From Litchfieldia sinesaloumensis (GTDB lineage: Bacteria > Bacillota > Bacilli > Bacillales > Bacillaceae_L): a DNA stretch of 64,000 nucleotides. How positions within the stretch are numbered: position 1 is the stretch's first letter; each line of letters begins with the position of its first letter. The stretch covers positions 1,805,422 to 1,869,421 of the forward strand of contig NZ_LT732529.1 of assembly GCF_900156865.1 (NCBI RefSeq), in the 5' to 3' direction. The position numbers were made by a program, and so were the translations under genes. The notes under the pieces were generated by a model. The model was not told the DNA's origin, ran no database searches, and was given only the letters and a program-made list of their open reading frames with translations. Shown piece after piece: positions 26,936 through 37,684 of the stretch.

Positions 26936-28130
26936 TTTTAGCTCCCCCTTCTTCTAAATGCGTCATTAGTGAATGAACATCTTTATCACCACGACCAGAC
27001 AAGCATACTAGGATTGACTCCTCTGGTGACATTTCTTTGGCCATTTGAATTGCTTTTGCCATCGCATGTGCAGACTCAATCGCTGGAATTATCCCTTCAA
27101 CCCGTGTTAGCATCTGTAACGCATCAAGGGCCTCTTTATCTGTAACACCCACATAGTTTACTCTTCCATTATTTGCAAGATAGGCATGTTCAGGTCCAAC
27201 ACCCGGGTAGTCAAGGCCTGCTGAAATAGAATAAGGTTCTGTAATCTGACCATGTTCGTCTTGCAGAAGATAGGTTAATGAACCATGGATGATTCCTCTT
27301 GTTCCCTTTGTAATTGTTGCAGCATGCAAGGATGTATCAACACCCTTCCCTGCTGCCTCTACCCCAACTAAACGGACGTCGTCATTTAAAAATGGATAGA
27401 ACATACCCATTGCATTGCTTCCCCCACCTACACAGGCAACAATTGCAGAAGGTAGCTGACTTTCTGCTTTCAAGAATTGATCTCTTGCTTCATCACCAAT
27501 AATTCGTTGAAAATCACGAACCATTTTCGGATATGGATGTGGTCCAACCACCGACCCAATCATATAATAGTGATCTTCACAATTTTGAACCCAGTATCGG
27601 ATTGCCTCGTTCGTGGCATCCTTTAATGTTTGATTCCCACTAGTAGCAGGGATAACCTCGGCACCTAAAAGCTCCATTCGAAATACATTCAGCTTTTGTC
27701 TCTCGATATCCTCAACTCCCATAAACACCTTACATTCCAGTCCGAACTTTGCAGCTACTGTAGCAGCTGCTACCCCGTGCTGTCCTGCACCAGTTTCAGC
27801 GATGATCTTTTTCTTTCCCATTCTCTTTGCAAGGAGAGCTTGGCCAATCGCATTGTTGATTTTGTGTGCACCTGTATGGTTTAAATCCTCACGTTTTAAG
27901 AAGATTTTCGCTCCGCCTAACTCTTTCGTTAAGTGATCAGCATATGTAAGTGCTGTAGGTCGACCTGAATACTCTTTTAAAATACGAATATATTCATTAT
28001 GAAATTGTTCATCTTGATATGCTTCTGCTAATGCCTTTTCTATTTCTTCTAATGGTTTCATTAATGTTTCTGGTACAAATTTTCCGCCAAAATCTCCAAA
28101 TCTACCATTACCATTAGGTACGTTCAACAT
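26898..28130 (-). CDS. trpB: Tryptophan synthase beta chain
   Basis: This PLP enzyme condenses indole and serine to tryptophan. It has 410 residues from ATG 28130 ([21 protein letters not shown]), which has GGTGG at good spacing. An ATG two codons earlier and a much longer in-frame extension are possible but do not match the family. The PLP lysine is in [10 protein letters not shown], the phosphate loop is [10 protein letters not shown], and the substrate region is [11 protein letters not shown]. Its start overlaps the end of trpF and its end overlaps the start of trpA. Confidence 0.96.
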   Translation of the reverse strand: MLNVPNGNGRFGDFGGKFVPETLMKPLEEIEKALAEAYQDEQFHNEYIRILKEYSGRPTALTYADHLTKELGGAKIFLKREDLNHTGAHKINNAIGQALLAKRMGKKKIIAETGAGQHGVAAATVAAKFGLECKVFMGVEDIERQKLNVFRMELLGAEVIPATSGNQTLKDATNEAIRYWVQNCEDHYYMIGSVVGPHPYPKMVRDFQRIIGDEARDQFLKAESQLPSAIVACVGGGSNAMGMFYPFLNDDVRLVGVEAAGKGVDTSLHAATITKGTRGIIHGSLTYLLQDEHGQITEPYSISAGLDYPGVGPEHAYLANNGRVNYVGVTDKEALDALQMLTRVEGIIPAIESAHAMAKAIQMAKEMSPEESILVCLSGRGDKDVHSLMTHLEEGGAKNEHNVYEPITQN

Positions 28131-28767
28131 ATTCATCCACCCGTTTCTGTATAGTGTGTATAATTGTCTGGTCTTTTTTTCCTTGGTGTTCAATACCGCT
28201 TGAAACATCAAAACCATCGATATTGTAACTTAGGAGCCGTTCAATATTTTTAGAGTCGATTCCTCCAGCAATAAAGCAAGGTACTCCTTGACTCCTCGCT
28301 TCCTGGTGGTATAGTGGAATAGCCTCCCAATTAAAAGAAACTCCAGAGCCACCCCACATATTTGCTACCTTTGTATCAACCACATACCCATCAACAATAC
28401 CTGCAAATTCCTTCATTGTTTCCAAAGCTTGATCAGCATGATGGATAACCTTCCATACGTTCTTCATTGTTCGTTTTTTAACCTGTTTAATATAATCTAC
28501 CGACTCTGTTCCATGGCATTGAATGATGGCTAGTGGAACGATTTCTAATACGGTTTCTATTTCTTCAAAGTTTGCATTAACAAAGATTCCTACCGTTTGT
28601 TTGCCATGTAAATCCACTTCTTGTAGCCATTGTTTCACTTCATCTGGATTAACTTTTCGTTTACTGTTAGCAAAAATAAACCCTATATAATCGGCTCTAC
28701 TTTGGGAAACGACCTGTACATCCTCGCATGATTTATTTCCACAATATTTAATAAGTGGACGTTGCAT
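28114..28767 (-). CDS. trpF: Phosphoribosylanthranilate isomerase
   Basis: The product carries out the Amadori rearrangement of phosphoribosylanthranilate. It has 217 residues as a TIM barrel. The general-base cysteine is in [12 protein letters not shown] (usually KICG) and the acid aspartate in [17 protein letters not shown] and GGIDSKNI are the expected phosphate-site regions. The start is ATG 28767 behind GGAGAGGTTCCAA; an in-frame TTG five codons earlier lies within that ribosome binding site. It overlaps trpC by 20 bases and trpB by 17. Confidence 0.94.
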   Translation of the reverse strand: MQRPLIKYCGNKSCEDVQVVSQSRADYIGFIFANSKRKVNPDEVKQWLQEVDLHGKQTVGIFVNANFEEIETVLEIVPLAIIQCHGTESVDYIKQVKKRTMKNVWKVIHHADQALETMKEFAGIVDGYVVDTKVANMWGGSGVSFNWEAIPLYHQEARSQGVPCFIAGGIDSKNIERLLSYNIDGFDVSSGIEHQGKKDQTIIHTIQKRVDEYVERT

Positions 28768-29527
28768 TTGGAACCTCTCCAAACATTTGCTTTATTCCAA
28801 TTCCAGGGGACTCTGCTCGCATGAATGCTTCTCCTATTAGAGCAGCATTTGCACCATATTTGATGATATCCTTAATATCCTGCGGAGTATGAATACCACT
28901 TTCACTTACAACTAGACTTTCGGAAGGAGCTTCCTTGGCAATCTCTTCTGTATGAATAATTGATGTCTCGAACACCTGTAAGTTCCGATTGTTAATACCC
29001 AGTATTTTAGGAGTAAATAGCTTACATACTTTTTCCAATATCTCTCGTGAATGTACTTCAACTAGACACTCCAAGCCTCGTTCATATGCCTCACAATAAT
29101 ATTCATGTAATTGGATAGGGTCTAACGCCTCACCAATTAATAAAATCGCATCCGCTCCGATCCTTTCACTCTGTACAATTTGCTTTGCATCAATGATAAA
29201 ATCTTTACGCAGAACAGGAATGCTGACATTTTGTTTTATGTCCATTAGATATTCCATCGATCCTTGAAAAAAATTTTCATCTGTCAGTACAGAAATGGCA
29301 TCCGCTTGTGCTTCCTCATATTCAGTTGCAATTGAAACAGGCTGAAAATCCTCACGTATGATTCCCTTTGAAGGTGAAGCCTTTTTCACTTCGGCAATAA
29401 TCCCAAGCAAACGGTTCGGGCTAGTAAGAGCGTTGTATAAAGACTTACGTTCTACCTGACCATTTACTTCCGGGTATTGAATATTTGAAACTTCTATTTT
29501 CTTTTGCTCTAAAATTTTATTTAGCAT
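28748..29527 (-). CDS. trpC: Indole-3-glycerol-phosphate synthase
   Basis: The product closes the indole ring with loss of CO2. It is a 259-residue TIM barrel with the family motif IAEVKKASPSKGII (Lys-Ser-Pro-Ser), VLRKDFIIDAKQI, ILLIGEAL, GINNRNLQVFE and VSESGIHTPQDI. The ATG at 29527 overlaps the last 11 bases of trpD, and the trpD 3' end supplies its ribosome binding site (GAGGTAGAG). Confidence 0.96.
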   Translation of the reverse strand: MLNKILEQKKIEVSNIQYPEVNGQVERKSLYNALTSPNRLLGIIAEVKKASPSKGIIREDFQPVSIATEYEEAQADAISVLTDENFFQGSMEYLMDIKQNVSIPVLRKDFIIDAKQIVQSERIGADAILLIGEALDPIQLHEYYCEAYERGLECLVEVHSREILEKVCKLFTPKILGINNRNLQVFETSIIHTEEIAKEAPSESLVVSESGIHTPQDIKDIIKYGANAALIGEAFMRAESPGIGIKQMFGEVPNATSTY

Positions 29528-30542
29528 GATACTCTACCTCACGATTTCTTAGTTGTTCAAAATGGCTTCTAGTTATCCCCATTACCATTGCTTCCCTAGC
29601 TAAATCTACACCTTCGCGAATACTGTTAACCTTTCCTGAAATATAAATAGCTGCTCCTGCATTTAGTAAAACAATATTCGTTGCACTCTGATTAGCCTTA
29701 CCATATAAAACATCTCGTAGCAGGTTGGCACTTTCCAAAACAGAAGAAACTTGGATATCTTCCATATTTCCGCGTGGAAGGTCTACATCTTCAGGTGATA
29801 AAACAAATCTTCTAATCTCACCATCTTTTAATTCGACAATATCTGTTTCAGTTGTGATACTACATTCATCGAGTCCATCTCGCCCTGACACAAATAATAC
29901 GTGATCTGAGCCAAGCTTTTGAAGTGCATGTGCCATCTTTTCTGCATACTCGGTTGAATACACACCCAAGACTTGTTTTTTGCACCTAGCTGGATTTGCC
30001 ATTGGCCCTAAGAGGTTAAAAATCGTCCGAAAGCCGATTTCTTTTCTCGGCGTTACTGCATGCTTCATTGCTGCATGATAGATCGGTGCGAATAAGAAGC
30101 TCATATTTCGTTTATTTAACGCTTCCTTTGCTTCTTCTTGAGTTGATTGTATTTCCACACCTAAGTATTCCAAGACGTCAGCACTACCACTTTTTGAAGA
30201 AACCGCACGATTTCCATGCTTCGCAACCTTAATTCCCAAGGAAGACACGACAATCGCTGATGCAGTGGAAATATTAAAAGTCGAAGCACCATCTCCACCA
30301 GTTCCACATGTATCAATCACTTGTTCACTCTCATAATCTAGCTGCATCATATGGTCTCTCATTGCTCTTGCAAAACCGGTAATCTCATCGACCGTTTCTC
30401 CTCGGAATCGGAGGATTGATAGGAGACTAGCAATTTGACTTGCAGTAGCATTACCCGACATGATTTCATCCATCACTTGATAACTTTCTTCTTCTGTTAG
30501 AAGTGCACCATTTATACATTTATTTAAAAGTTGTTTAAACAT
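29517..30542 (-). CDS. trpD: Anthranilate phosphoribosyltransferase
   Basis: The product transfers phosphoribose from PRPP to anthranilate. It has 341 residues. The PRPP-binding glycine loop is DTCGTGGDGASTFNIST, followed by KHGNRAVSSKSGSADVLE and FLFAPIYHAAMK. It is separate from the glutamine amidotransferase; no trpG lies in this operon, as in B. subtilis, where pabA supplies that subunit from the folate operon. ATG 30542 follows GGAGGATATTC and overlaps trpE by 8 bases. Confidence 0.96.
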   Translation of the reverse strand: MFKQLLNKCINGALLTEEESYQVMDEIMSGNATASQIASLLSILRFRGETVDEITGFARAMRDHMMQLDYESEQVIDTCGTGGDGASTFNISTASAIVVSSLGIKVAKHGNRAVSSKSGSADVLEYLGVEIQSTQEEAKEALNKRNMSFLFAPIYHAAMKHAVTPRKEIGFRTIFNLLGPMANPARCKKQVLGVYSTEYAEKMAHALQKLGSDHVLFVSGRDGLDECSITTETDIVELKDGEIRRFVLSPEDVDLPRGNMEDIQVSSVLESANLLRDVLYGKANQSATNIVLLNAGAAIYISGKVNSIREGVDLAREAMVMGITRSHFEQLRNREVEYHAK

Positions 30543-32052
30543 GAATATCCTCCTTGTCGAAAGCTTCTTGTGCTAATTGAATGGTTTGAATTAATGCACT
30601 TGCCTTATTTACTGTTTCCATCCACTCATGCTCGGGAATAGAATCAGCAACGATACCTGCCCCTGCCTGAACATAAGCAATACCATCCTTAATAATTGCT
30701 GTTCGGATTGTAATACAAGAATCAATATTTCCATCAAACCCAATATAAGCAACAGTTCCCGCATATAAATTTCTTGCTGTTGGTTCAAGCTCAGAAATAA
30801 TTTGCATGGCACGTATTTTGGGAGCACCTGATACTGTACCTGCTGGAAATGCAGCAAGTAACGCATCTAACGGGTCAATGTTCTCACCCAATTCACCTGT
30901 AACCTTCGATATTAGATGCATCACATGGGAGAAACGTCCAACTTCCATTAATACTGGTGTTTTTACAGAGCCAAATGTAGAAACCCTACCAATATCATTT
31001 CTTGCTAGGTCAACCAGCATATAGTGCTCTGCTTTTTCCTTTTCGTCCTGAAGCAATTCAGTTGCAAGCGCATCATCTTCTTCCTTAGACTTCCCTCTGC
31101 GTCTTGTGCCTGCAATTGGATGAATCTCTAGGTGTTTGTGGTGAATTTTAATTAACCGTTCAGGCGAGCTTCCTACAATCTCAATGTCATTTATTTTGAT
31201 ATAAAATAAATAAGGTGATGGATTTACCATCCGTAAAACGCGGTATAACTGGAACCCACTTACAGAGACCGGAATCTCAAAGCGCTGTGACAACACAGCC
31301 TGAAAGATATCTCCTGCGGTGATATATTCCTTAATTTTATCTACCGCATTAAGGAAATCCTGTCTCTCAAAGTTGGTTTTGATATCTGATACGTTTGGAA
31401 TTTCATTTAATTTTGGAAGTAAAAGCATTTCACTCTGTTCTTTGTTTTGAATAATTCTCGATAAATACATATTAATTTTTGAATTGGCATGTTCAAATAC
31501 AGCTTTTTTAATACGGTCATCCTCATCACCGTTCAGACGAATAAAATGGACGACAATCAATTCACGTGAATGATGATCTAAAGCTAAAATTGTTTCACAA
31601 AAGAAAAATTGGTAGCGCTCCATGTTTAAATCATTATTTTGATGCTCCTCGACCTTCTCGAAAGTGGATATGGCATCATAGCCAATATAACCAACTGCCC
31701 CGCCATAAAAAGGTATTTCAATATCAAGCGGCTTTAAAACAAGATACTCCTTAATCCAATTAAAGGCATCTTTTATGGTTTGCATTTTTGCCATGCTTTG
31801 CTGGTTTTCGTTCTTCACATAGAATTGGCCCTTGTTTTCATCTATAAATAGAAATGGCTTCAAACCAATAAATGAATAACGTGACCAATCTGATTCATGA
31901 TCCTTACTTTCTAATAGAAAAGATGCTTCATTTTTTAAATTTTGGAAAATTTGAATAGGTGTTAACGTATCAACTAAGAAACGTTTAACAATCGGTATTG
32001 TCCTATAGTCCTTTGCATCGGACGCAAACGAGGAAAAATCATAATTATTCAA
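30535..32052 (-). CDS. trpE: Anthranilate synthase component I
   Basis: The product converts chorismate to anthranilate with ammonia from a separate glutaminase. It has about 505 residues. The N-terminal region carries the tryptophan-feedback motif LLESKDHESDWSRYSFIG. The C-terminal chorismate-binding domain has GDIFQAVLSQRFE, VGSSPERLIK, PIAGTRRRG, LVDLARNDIGRV and AAFPAGTVSGAPKIRAM. The start is placed at TTG 32052 (NNYDFSSF) because an in-frame GTG at 32061 abuts the GGAGGA ribosome binding site. It is the first gene after the TRAP leader. Confidence 0.95.
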   Translation of the reverse strand: MNNYDFSSFASDAKDYRTIPIVKRFLVDTLTPIQIFQNLKNEASFLLESKDHESDWSRYSFIGLKPFLFIDENKGQFYVKNENQQSMAKMQTIKDAFNWIKEYLVLKPLDIEIPFYGGAVGYIGYDAISTFEKVEEHQNNDLNMERYQFFFCETILALDHHSRELIVVHFIRLNGDEDDRIKKAVFEHANSKINMYLSRIIQNKEQSEMLLLPKLNEIPNVSDIKTNFERQDFLNAVDKIKEYITAGDIFQAVLSQRFEIPVSVSGFQLYRVLRMVNPSPYLFYIKINDIEIVGSSPERLIKIHHKHLEIHPIAGTRRRGKSKEEDDALATELLQDEKEKAEHYMLVDLARNDIGRVSTFGSVKTPVLMEVGRFSHVMHLISKVTGELGENIDPLDALLAAFPAGTVSGAPKIRAMQIISELEPTARNLYAGTVAYIGFDGNIDSCITIRTAIIKDGIAYVQAGAGIVADSIPEHEWMETVNKASALIQTIQLAQEAFDKEDIHV

Positions 32053-32139
32053 TTGGCTCACTCCTCCATGTTATATGGAGAATGAGGATTTAGGAGGTGT
32101 GTTGTAAGATAGGAATCGCCTTTAATAAATAAAAAGCGA

Positions 32140-32179
32140 TAAAAATAAACAACCCAAAGACACATCCGTATCTTTGGGT
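32140..32179 (-). terminator. trp leader attenuator (terminator)
   Basis: Minus strand: ACCCAAAGA, 10-base loop, TCTTTGGGT (perfect 9-bp stem), then TGTTTATTTTT. The upstream arm overlaps TCTACCC (32182-32176), which can instead pair with GGGTAGA (32239-32233) inside the TRAP target. That alternative pairing is the antiterminator. With TRAP bound the antiterminator is blocked and this hairpin ends transcription before trpE. Confidence 0.92.
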
Positions 32180-32198
32180 AGAAGTGTACAAATATAAA

Positions 32199-32298
32199 CT
32201 CTGCTAACCTCAGCTAAACTCTCTCATTCTCATCTACCCTAAACTCTGCTCTAAACTATACTAATAAAACTCACTGAAAACTCACTAAACTCTAACTA
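32199..32298 (-). promoter_or_regulatory. TRAP-binding leader of the trp operon
   Basis: On the minus strand there are about 17 GAG/TAG triplets between 32298 and 32199. The best-ordered run is eleven or so spaced 5 bases apart (two-base spacers) between 32263 and 32199: triplets end at 32261, 32256, 32249, 32244, 32239, 32234, 32229, 32219, 32214, 32209, 32204 and 32199. This is the known binding pattern of the tryptophan-activated 11-mer TRAP, whose gene (mtrB) is at 39348. The number of triplets exceeds the eleven of the B. subtilis leader. Confidence 0.93.
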
Positions 32299-32315
32299 TA
32301 ATAAATATTTAGTTT

Positions 32316-32345
32316 ATCTTATCCTATGCCAAGTCGATTTGTCAA
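32316..32345 (-). promoter_or_regulatory. trp operon promoter
   Basis: Minus strand: TTGACA (32345-32340, perfect -35), 18 bases, TAAGAT (32321-32316). Transcription would start around 32309, just before the first TRAP triplet. It lies in the gap after aroH, so trpEDCFBA has its own entry in addition to read-through from aroC-aroB-aroH. Confidence 0.85.
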
Positions 32346-32385
32346 TAAATACTTTATTAAGCTAAAAATCTATGGAAAATTTGAT

Positions 32386-32760
32386 CTATTTTCCCTGGAT
32401 TGTTGAAAGATCCGGTCTTAATACAATAGCTCCACCTTGATATACATGTTGTATTTCTTCTTGATTCGCGGTTGAATTTACAGTCATCATTACGCGAATG
32501 CACTTCGGGAGTGAGCCTGGAACAGGAATTTCTCTCATGCTCATAACTGGTACAAATGCCCAACCATCAATTTGTCTAGCAGCTGCAGCAGGAAAAGCTG
32601 CATCAATGTCCTCCGTTACCGAAAATAAGATTTGTGCAACGTCTGTTGCTTCAAGCTTATTTTCAGTAATCATATCACGCAACAGCTTTTCAGTGGCATT
32701 TAGTATCTCTTGTTTATCATTCTTATCAATCGTTGTCGCGCCACGAATCCCCCTAATCAT
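32386..32760 (-). CDS. aroH: Chorismate mutase (AroH type)
   Basis: The product rearranges chorismate to prephenate, feeding tyrosine and phenylalanine. It is a 124-residue trimeric AroH-class enzyme. MIRGIRGATTIDKNDKQEI, the active-site Arg/Glu region (SVTEDIDAAFPAAAAR) and CIRVMMTVNS are diagnostic. It is unrelated to the AroQ fold. ATG 32760 follows GGAGGAGCATAG. It lies downstream of aroB and just before the trp promoter. Confidence 0.96.
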   Translation of the reverse strand: MIRGIRGATTIDKNDKQEILNATEKLLRDMITENKLEATDVAQILFSVTEDIDAAFPAAAARQIDGWAFVPVMSMREIPVPGSLPKCIRVMMTVNSTANQEEIQHVYQGGAIVLRPDLSTIQGK

Positions 32761-32790
32761 CTATGCTCCTCCTTCCCTCTGTCTTTTTAT

Positions 32791-33870
32791 TTAATGAAAC
32801 TCATTCAAGAAACGCAGTAAGTTTGCATCATCTATATCTTGAATCGCCGTTTCTCCAATATCTTTTAATAAAACCATCCTTACCTTACCTGAAGTTGCCT
32901 TTTTATCATGTTTCATTCGTTCCAGTAATTTATTACGGTCTATTTCGTCTGGAATGCTTGTTGGGAATCCAAATAAGCTGAACCATTCTCGCAACTTCTC
33001 AGATGAAAGATTAATATTAAAAATATCCTCGCTGACCTTTAAAGCAAAAATCATACCTATCGCAACGCCATCACCGTGGGTTATTTTACCATATCCCGAT
33101 TCGGCTTCAATGGCATGACCAAGGGTATGTCCAAAGTTTAAGATTGCACGTAACCCTTTTTCCTGTTCATCTTCAGAGACAACCTTAGCTTTGACAGATA
33201 CACCTTTTAATACAGCATGTTGTAGCTTTTCACCTTGTAAGTCTTCTAAGGATGTAATCTCATTTGTCAACCAACGATAAAACTCAGGGTCCCAAATTAG
33301 CCCATGCTTAATTACCTCTGCAAAACCAGAACGAAGTTCAATCTCAGGCAATGTTTTCATCAAATCAATATCATATAAGACCGCATTGGGTTGATGGAAT
33401 GCGCCAATCATGTTCTTTCCGAGTTCATGATTAATAGCAACTTTTCCTCCTACCGCACTGTCATGGGCAAGTAATGTAGTTGGAATTTGTATAAAAGGGA
33501 TACCTCTCATAAAAGTTGCTGCAACAAAACCTGCTAAATCTCCCACTACGCCCCCACCTAAAGCAAGAATTACAGACGACCGGTCCAATCCTTTTTCTAG
33601 AGCAAAGGTTTGACACTCATAATACTTTTCAAAGGATTTAGCATTCTCACCAGCAGGAATAATAAAAGAAAGAGGTTTCTGAAAATGTAGGTTGAGTATG
33701 CCTAGCACCTTATCCAAATATAGTGATGCAACAGCTTTATCACTTATAACAAGTACCTTTGATACGGTTTTGCATGTATCCCTTATAACCTCGGGCAATT
33801 GATCAATTATTCCGGTTCCAATGTACATCGGATACGTTTTCGATTTTGTAGCAATGGTCAACTGGTCCAT
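32791..33870 (-). CDS. aroB: 3-dehydroquinate synthase
   Basis: This second shikimate-pathway enzyme depends on NAD and zinc. It has 359 residues. The NAD loop is [21 protein letters not shown], zinc ligands are expected in [10 protein letters not shown] and [10 protein letters not shown], and the substrate site includes [18 protein letters not shown]. The ATG shares a base with the aroC stop codon (TAATG), implying coupled translation. Confidence 0.96.
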   Translation of the reverse strand: MDQLTIATKSKTYPMYIGTGIIDQLPEVIRDTCKTVSKVLVISDKAVASLYLDKVLGILNLHFQKPLSFIIPAGENAKSFEKYYECQTFALEKGLDRSSVILALGGGVVGDLAGFVAATFMRGIPFIQIPTTLLAHDSAVGGKVAINHELGKNMIGAFHQPNAVLYDIDLMKTLPEIELRSGFAEVIKHGLIWDPEFYRWLTNEITSLEDLQGEKLQHAVLKGVSVKAKVVSEDEQEKGLRAILNFGHTLGHAIEAESGYGKITHGDGVAIGMIFALKVSEDIFNINLSSEKLREWFSLFGFPTSIPDEIDRNKLLERMKHDKKATSGKVRMVLLKDIGETAIQDIDDANLLRFLNEFH

Positions 33871-35042
33871 TAGAAGTCCCTCGAATACTCACGCATTTTC
33901 TCAACATTTTCTTTGATTGAATCTATTCTGTCTTGTCCAAATTGTTCAATAATTGCATTTGCAACTTCCCACGCTACAACGGCTTCTGCAACAACTGAAG
34001 CTGCTGGAACTGCACAACTGTCTGATCTTTCAATACTCGCTTCAAATACCTCTTTTGTTTCAATATCTACACTCTTTAATGGTTTATAGAGCGTAGGAAT
34101 AGGCTTCATTACACCGCGAACAACAATTGGCATACCATTTGTCATTCCACCTTCAAAACCGCCTAAATTGTTAGTTCTTCTTTTGTATCCATTTTCTTTG
34201 TCCCAAATTATCTCATCATGAACTTTACTTCCTGGAATTCTTGCAGCATCAAATCCAATACCAAATTCAACACCTTTGAAAGCATTGATACTCATCACTG
34301 CAGCTGCAATCTTAGAATCAAGTTTTCTGTCATAATGAACATAGCTTCCGACACCTGCAGGTACACCCTCAACAATAACTTCAACAACCCCACCAATTGA
34401 GTCACCATTTTTCTTTGCCTCATCGATTGCATTCATCATTTGGATTCCAGCTTCCTCATCCAGGCAACGTACTGAAGATTCTTCGGTTTTTGTCTTTAAC
34501 TCTTCTAATGTTGAATATGTAGCATCCTTTGCACGTACTCCACCAATTTCTAATACATGTCCAGCTACTTGGATTCCTAAAGTTGATAAAAACTTTTTAG
34601 CAACTGCCCCAGCCGCTACTCGTACGGTTGTTTCACGTGCTGAAGATCTCTCAAGAACATTTCTCATGTCACGATGACCGTATTTAATAGCTCCGTTTAA
34701 ATCCGCATGTCCAGGTCGTGGACGTGTAATTTTACGTTTAATATCCTCTGCCTCTTCGTCAGTAATTGGCTCAATTCCCATAATTTTTGTCCAGTGCTTC
34801 CAATCGTTATTCTCTACAACTAATGCAATTGGAGAACCTAGGGTTTTACCATGTCTTACTCCACTAGCGATTTGAACTTGGTCTTTTTCAATTTGCATTC
34901 TTCTGCCTCGTCCATGTCCTTTCTGACGTCTAGCAAGTTCAAAGTTGATATCTTCTGTTGTAAGTTCTAGACCAGCAGGTACACCCTCAAGTATGGTTGT
35001 AAGCTGTGGTCCATGTGATTCACCAGCTGTTAAATATCTCAT
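33870..35042 (-). CDS. aroC: Chorismate synthase
   Basis: The product makes chorismate from EPSP using reduced FMN. It has 390 residues (named aroF in B. subtilis). Signatures are [19 protein letters not shown] at the N-terminus, [49 protein letters not shown] and [15 protein letters not shown]. It is the first gene of aroC-aroB-aroH. ATG 35042 is preceded by AAGGAGGATCATTA and a 9-bp hairpin in the leader (35063-35086). Confidence 0.97.
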   Translation of the reverse strand: MRYLTAGESHGPQLTTILEGVPAGLELTTEDINFELARRQKGHGRGRRMQIEKDQVQIASGVRHGKTLGSPIALVVENNDWKHWTKIMGIEPITDEEAEDIKRKITRPRPGHADLNGAIKYGHRDMRNVLERSSARETTVRVAAGAVAKKFLSTLGIQVAGHVLEIGGVRAKDATYSTLEELKTKTEESSVRCLDEEAGIQMMNAIDEAKKNGDSIGGVVEVIVEGVPAGVGSYVHYDRKLDSKIAAAVMSINAFKGVEFGIGFDAARIPGSKVHDEIIWDKENGYKRRTNNLGGFEGGMTNGMPIVVRGVMKPIPTLYKPLKSVDIETKEVFEASIERSDSCAVPAASVVAEAVVAWEVANAIIEQFGQDRIDSIKENVEKMREYSRDF

Positions 35043-35062
35043 TAATGATCCTCCTTATATAT

Positions 35063-35086
35063 AAAGTGAAATAACAATTTCACTTT
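35063..35086 (-). other. Hairpin in the aroC leader
   Basis: AAAGTGAAA, 6 bases, TTTCACTTT: a perfect 9-bp inverted repeat ending about 10 bases before the aroC ribosome binding site. There is no T run. It could influence initiation or be an operator; nothing in the sequence decides which. Confidence 0.45.
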
Positions 35087-35175
35087 CGTAATTTAAAGCG
35101 ATTATGTATCAATATATCATAATCTTCGTATTTTCGGTGAAATTTTTTCAAAATTTTCTACGACTTTCTTGCCTA

Positions 35176-35209
35176 GAAAAAGAAAAAGAATTCACCCATC
35201 GGCAAATTC
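35176..35209 (-). terminator. Terminator after cheR
   Basis: Minus strand: GAATTTGCC, GATG loop, GGTGAATTC (9 bp with two G-T pairs), then TTTTTCTTTTTC. It separates cheR from the aroC promoter region. Confidence 0.75.
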
Positions 35210-35259
35210 AATTACTTTATCCTAGCAAAAAGTCGAAGTTTTGTCATTAATCTTTCACT

Positions 35260-36057
<798 letters not shown>

Positions 36058-36072
36058 CTAAGTGGGGTGTCA

Positions 36073-36102
36073 AAGAAAAACCAGCCCTCAGTGAGCTGGT
36101 TT
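36073..36102 (-). terminator. Terminator after ndk
   Basis: Minus strand: AAACCAGC, 9-base loop, GCTGGTTT then TTCTTTG. It follows the ndk stop by about 8 bases. Confidence 0.85.
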
Positions 36103-36109
36103 AACAGGA

Positions 36110-36556
36110 TTAATAAATCCAGTTATTAATTAGCTTATCATATGTTACTAATTCTTCATCTTTAAAGAATAAGGAAATTTCACGCTCGGCACTTGTTGGT
36201 GAATCAGAACCGTGAATAACGTTTTTTCCAACTATTAAGCCAAAATCACCACGAATTGTACCAGGTGCTGCATCTTTTGGATTTGTTGTACCCATCATTT
36301 GACGAGCTGTCGCAATTACATTTTCACCTTGCCAAACCATTGCAAAAACTGGTCCTGACGTAATAAATTCAACTAGTTCCCCGAAAAATGGACGCTCTTT
36401 ATGCTCACCATAATGTTCCTGTGCAAGCTCACTAGGAATAGCCATTAATTTAGCTCCAACTAATTGAAAGCCCTTTCTTTCAAAACGTGATATAATCTCA
36501 CCAATAAGTTGACGTTGAACTCCATCAGGCTTAACCATTAAAAAAGTTTTTTCCAT
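36110..36556 (-). CDS. ndk: Nucleoside diphosphate kinase
   Basis: The product transfers phosphate from ATP to other NDPs through a phosphohistidine. It has 148 residues. The active-site histidine is in [29 protein letters not shown] and [25 protein letters not shown] are typical. The start is ATG 36556 behind GGAGAGAATT; an in-frame GTG four codons earlier overlaps that site. The promoter probably overlaps the long hairpin at 36606-36638. Confidence 0.97.
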   Translation of the reverse strand: MEKTFLMVKPDGVQRQLIGEIISRFERKGFQLVGAKLMAIPSELAQEHYGEHKERPFFGELVEFITSGPVFAMVWQGENVIATARQMMGTTNPKDAAPGTIRGDFGLIVGKNVIHGSDSPTSAEREISLFFKDEELVTYDKLINNWIY

Positions 36557-36605
36557 AATTCTCTCCACCCCACCAAAAAAGTATGTATAATAGTCTCATT
36601 TAGCG

Positions 36606-36638
36606 ACCAATCAAAATAGTAACACTATTTTGATTGGT
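36606..36638 (-). terminator. 15-bp perfect hairpin between hepT and ndk
   Basis: ACCAATCAAAATAGT and ACTATTTTGATTGGT pair perfectly around AAC, 43 bases after the hepT stop. The minus-strand continuation is GGTCGC, without a T run. It may act as a transcript end for hepT or as an operator: one arm includes TTGATT, a plausible -35 for ndk. Confidence 0.5.
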
Positions 36639-36681
36639 TTGCAACTTTATTCGGTAGGTGATTAAGTCACTAATGTATAGA

Positions 36682-37644
36682 TTAAAATTTCCTTTTTCCA
36701 ATGTATTTTGCAACATTGTAAAGTGTATTTCTAGCACGTCCTGTTGGTAATTCGTCCAAAACTTGAAATGCTTTTTCTAGATATCGCTTACTTAACTCCT
36801 CAGATTGTTTAATCGCATCTGATTGTTTTATAGATGTGATTAAAGGTCTGATTTCAGCTGGTGTAGTTTGTTCTGAAACCTGAACAATTTGCTGTTTGAG
36901 AACTTCATCCTGTAACGCATACAACACAGGCAATGTAATATTCCCTTGCAACAAGTCACTACCTGCAGGCTTACCCAATTGTTCATCTGTTCCAGTAAAA
37001 TCCAAAATATCATCGGTAATTTGGAATGCCATTCCCACATAATAGCCATATAAAAATAATTTTTTATGAATTTCAGTTGGCACATCCGCCGCAACTGCTC
37101 CTAATTGACAACTACTAGCAATTAAGAGAGCAGTTTTCCGCCTGATACGTCGTAAGTAACAGCGGAGGTTTTGGTCGAAGCGGTATTTATCTTTGATTTG
37201 CTCAATTTCACCTAGGCAAACCTCTACAATTGTTCGTGCAAGAAGTTTGTGAATCAAAGGATTATCAAGTTTTGTTATAATTTCAAGAGAGCTTCCTAAT
37301 ATATAATCCCCCGCATACATTGCGATTTTATTGTCCCATTTAGCTTTGATTGTTGGTTTACCACGTCGAAGATCCGCGTCATCAATCACATCATCATGAA
37401 CAAGTGAAGCTGTATGAATAAGTTCAAGGGTAACGGCAACATTTTTGATTACATCAATATTATAGTTTCCGAATTTGCCACCTAATAGAACAAAGACAGG
37501 GCGTAGTCGTTTTCCGCCGGATTGTAATAAATGCAGTCCAGCTTGTTGAAGAACTGGATGCTTTCCTTTTATGGAAACCTCAAGTTCTTTCTCTATAATT
37601 GCTAAATCTGTATTCAAATACGAATACATTAAAGATAATTTCAT
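36682..37644 (-). CDS. hepT: Heptaprenyl diphosphate synthase, catalytic component II
   Basis: The product elongates prenyl diphosphate to C35 for the menaquinone side chain, working with the small component encoded by hepS. It has 320 residues. Aspartate-rich motifs are DDVIDDADLRRGKPT and DDILDFTGTDEQLGKP, with GGKRLRPVFVLLGG at the N-terminal side. ATG 37644 follows AAGGTGAAACTA; an in-frame GTG lies inside this ribosome binding site. Order hepS-menG-hepT is the same as in B. subtilis. Confidence 0.95.
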   Translation of the reverse strand: MKLSLMYSYLNTDLAIIEKELEVSIKGKHPVLQQAGLHLLQSGGKRLRPVFVLLGGKFGNYNIDVIKNVAVTLELIHTASLVHDDVIDDADLRRGKPTIKAKWDNKIAMYAGDYILGSSLEIITKLDNPLIHKLLARTIVEVCLGEIEQIKDKYRFDQNLRCYLRRIRRKTALLIASSCQLGAVAADVPTEIHKKLFLYGYYVGMAFQITDDILDFTGTDEQLGKPAGSDLLQGNITLPVLYALQDEVLKQQIVQVSEQTTPAEIRPLITSIKQSDAIKQSEELSKRYLEKAFQVLDELPTGRARNTLYNVAKYIGKRKF

Positions 37645-37684
37645 TAGTTTCACCTTAGTCTACAAAATATGACGCGAACAAATT

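Noticed and set aside
32062-32139. Leader peptide with tandem Trp codons before trpE
   Set aside because: No short ORF with TGG runs is present; control is by TRAP triplets, not ribosome-mediated attenuation.
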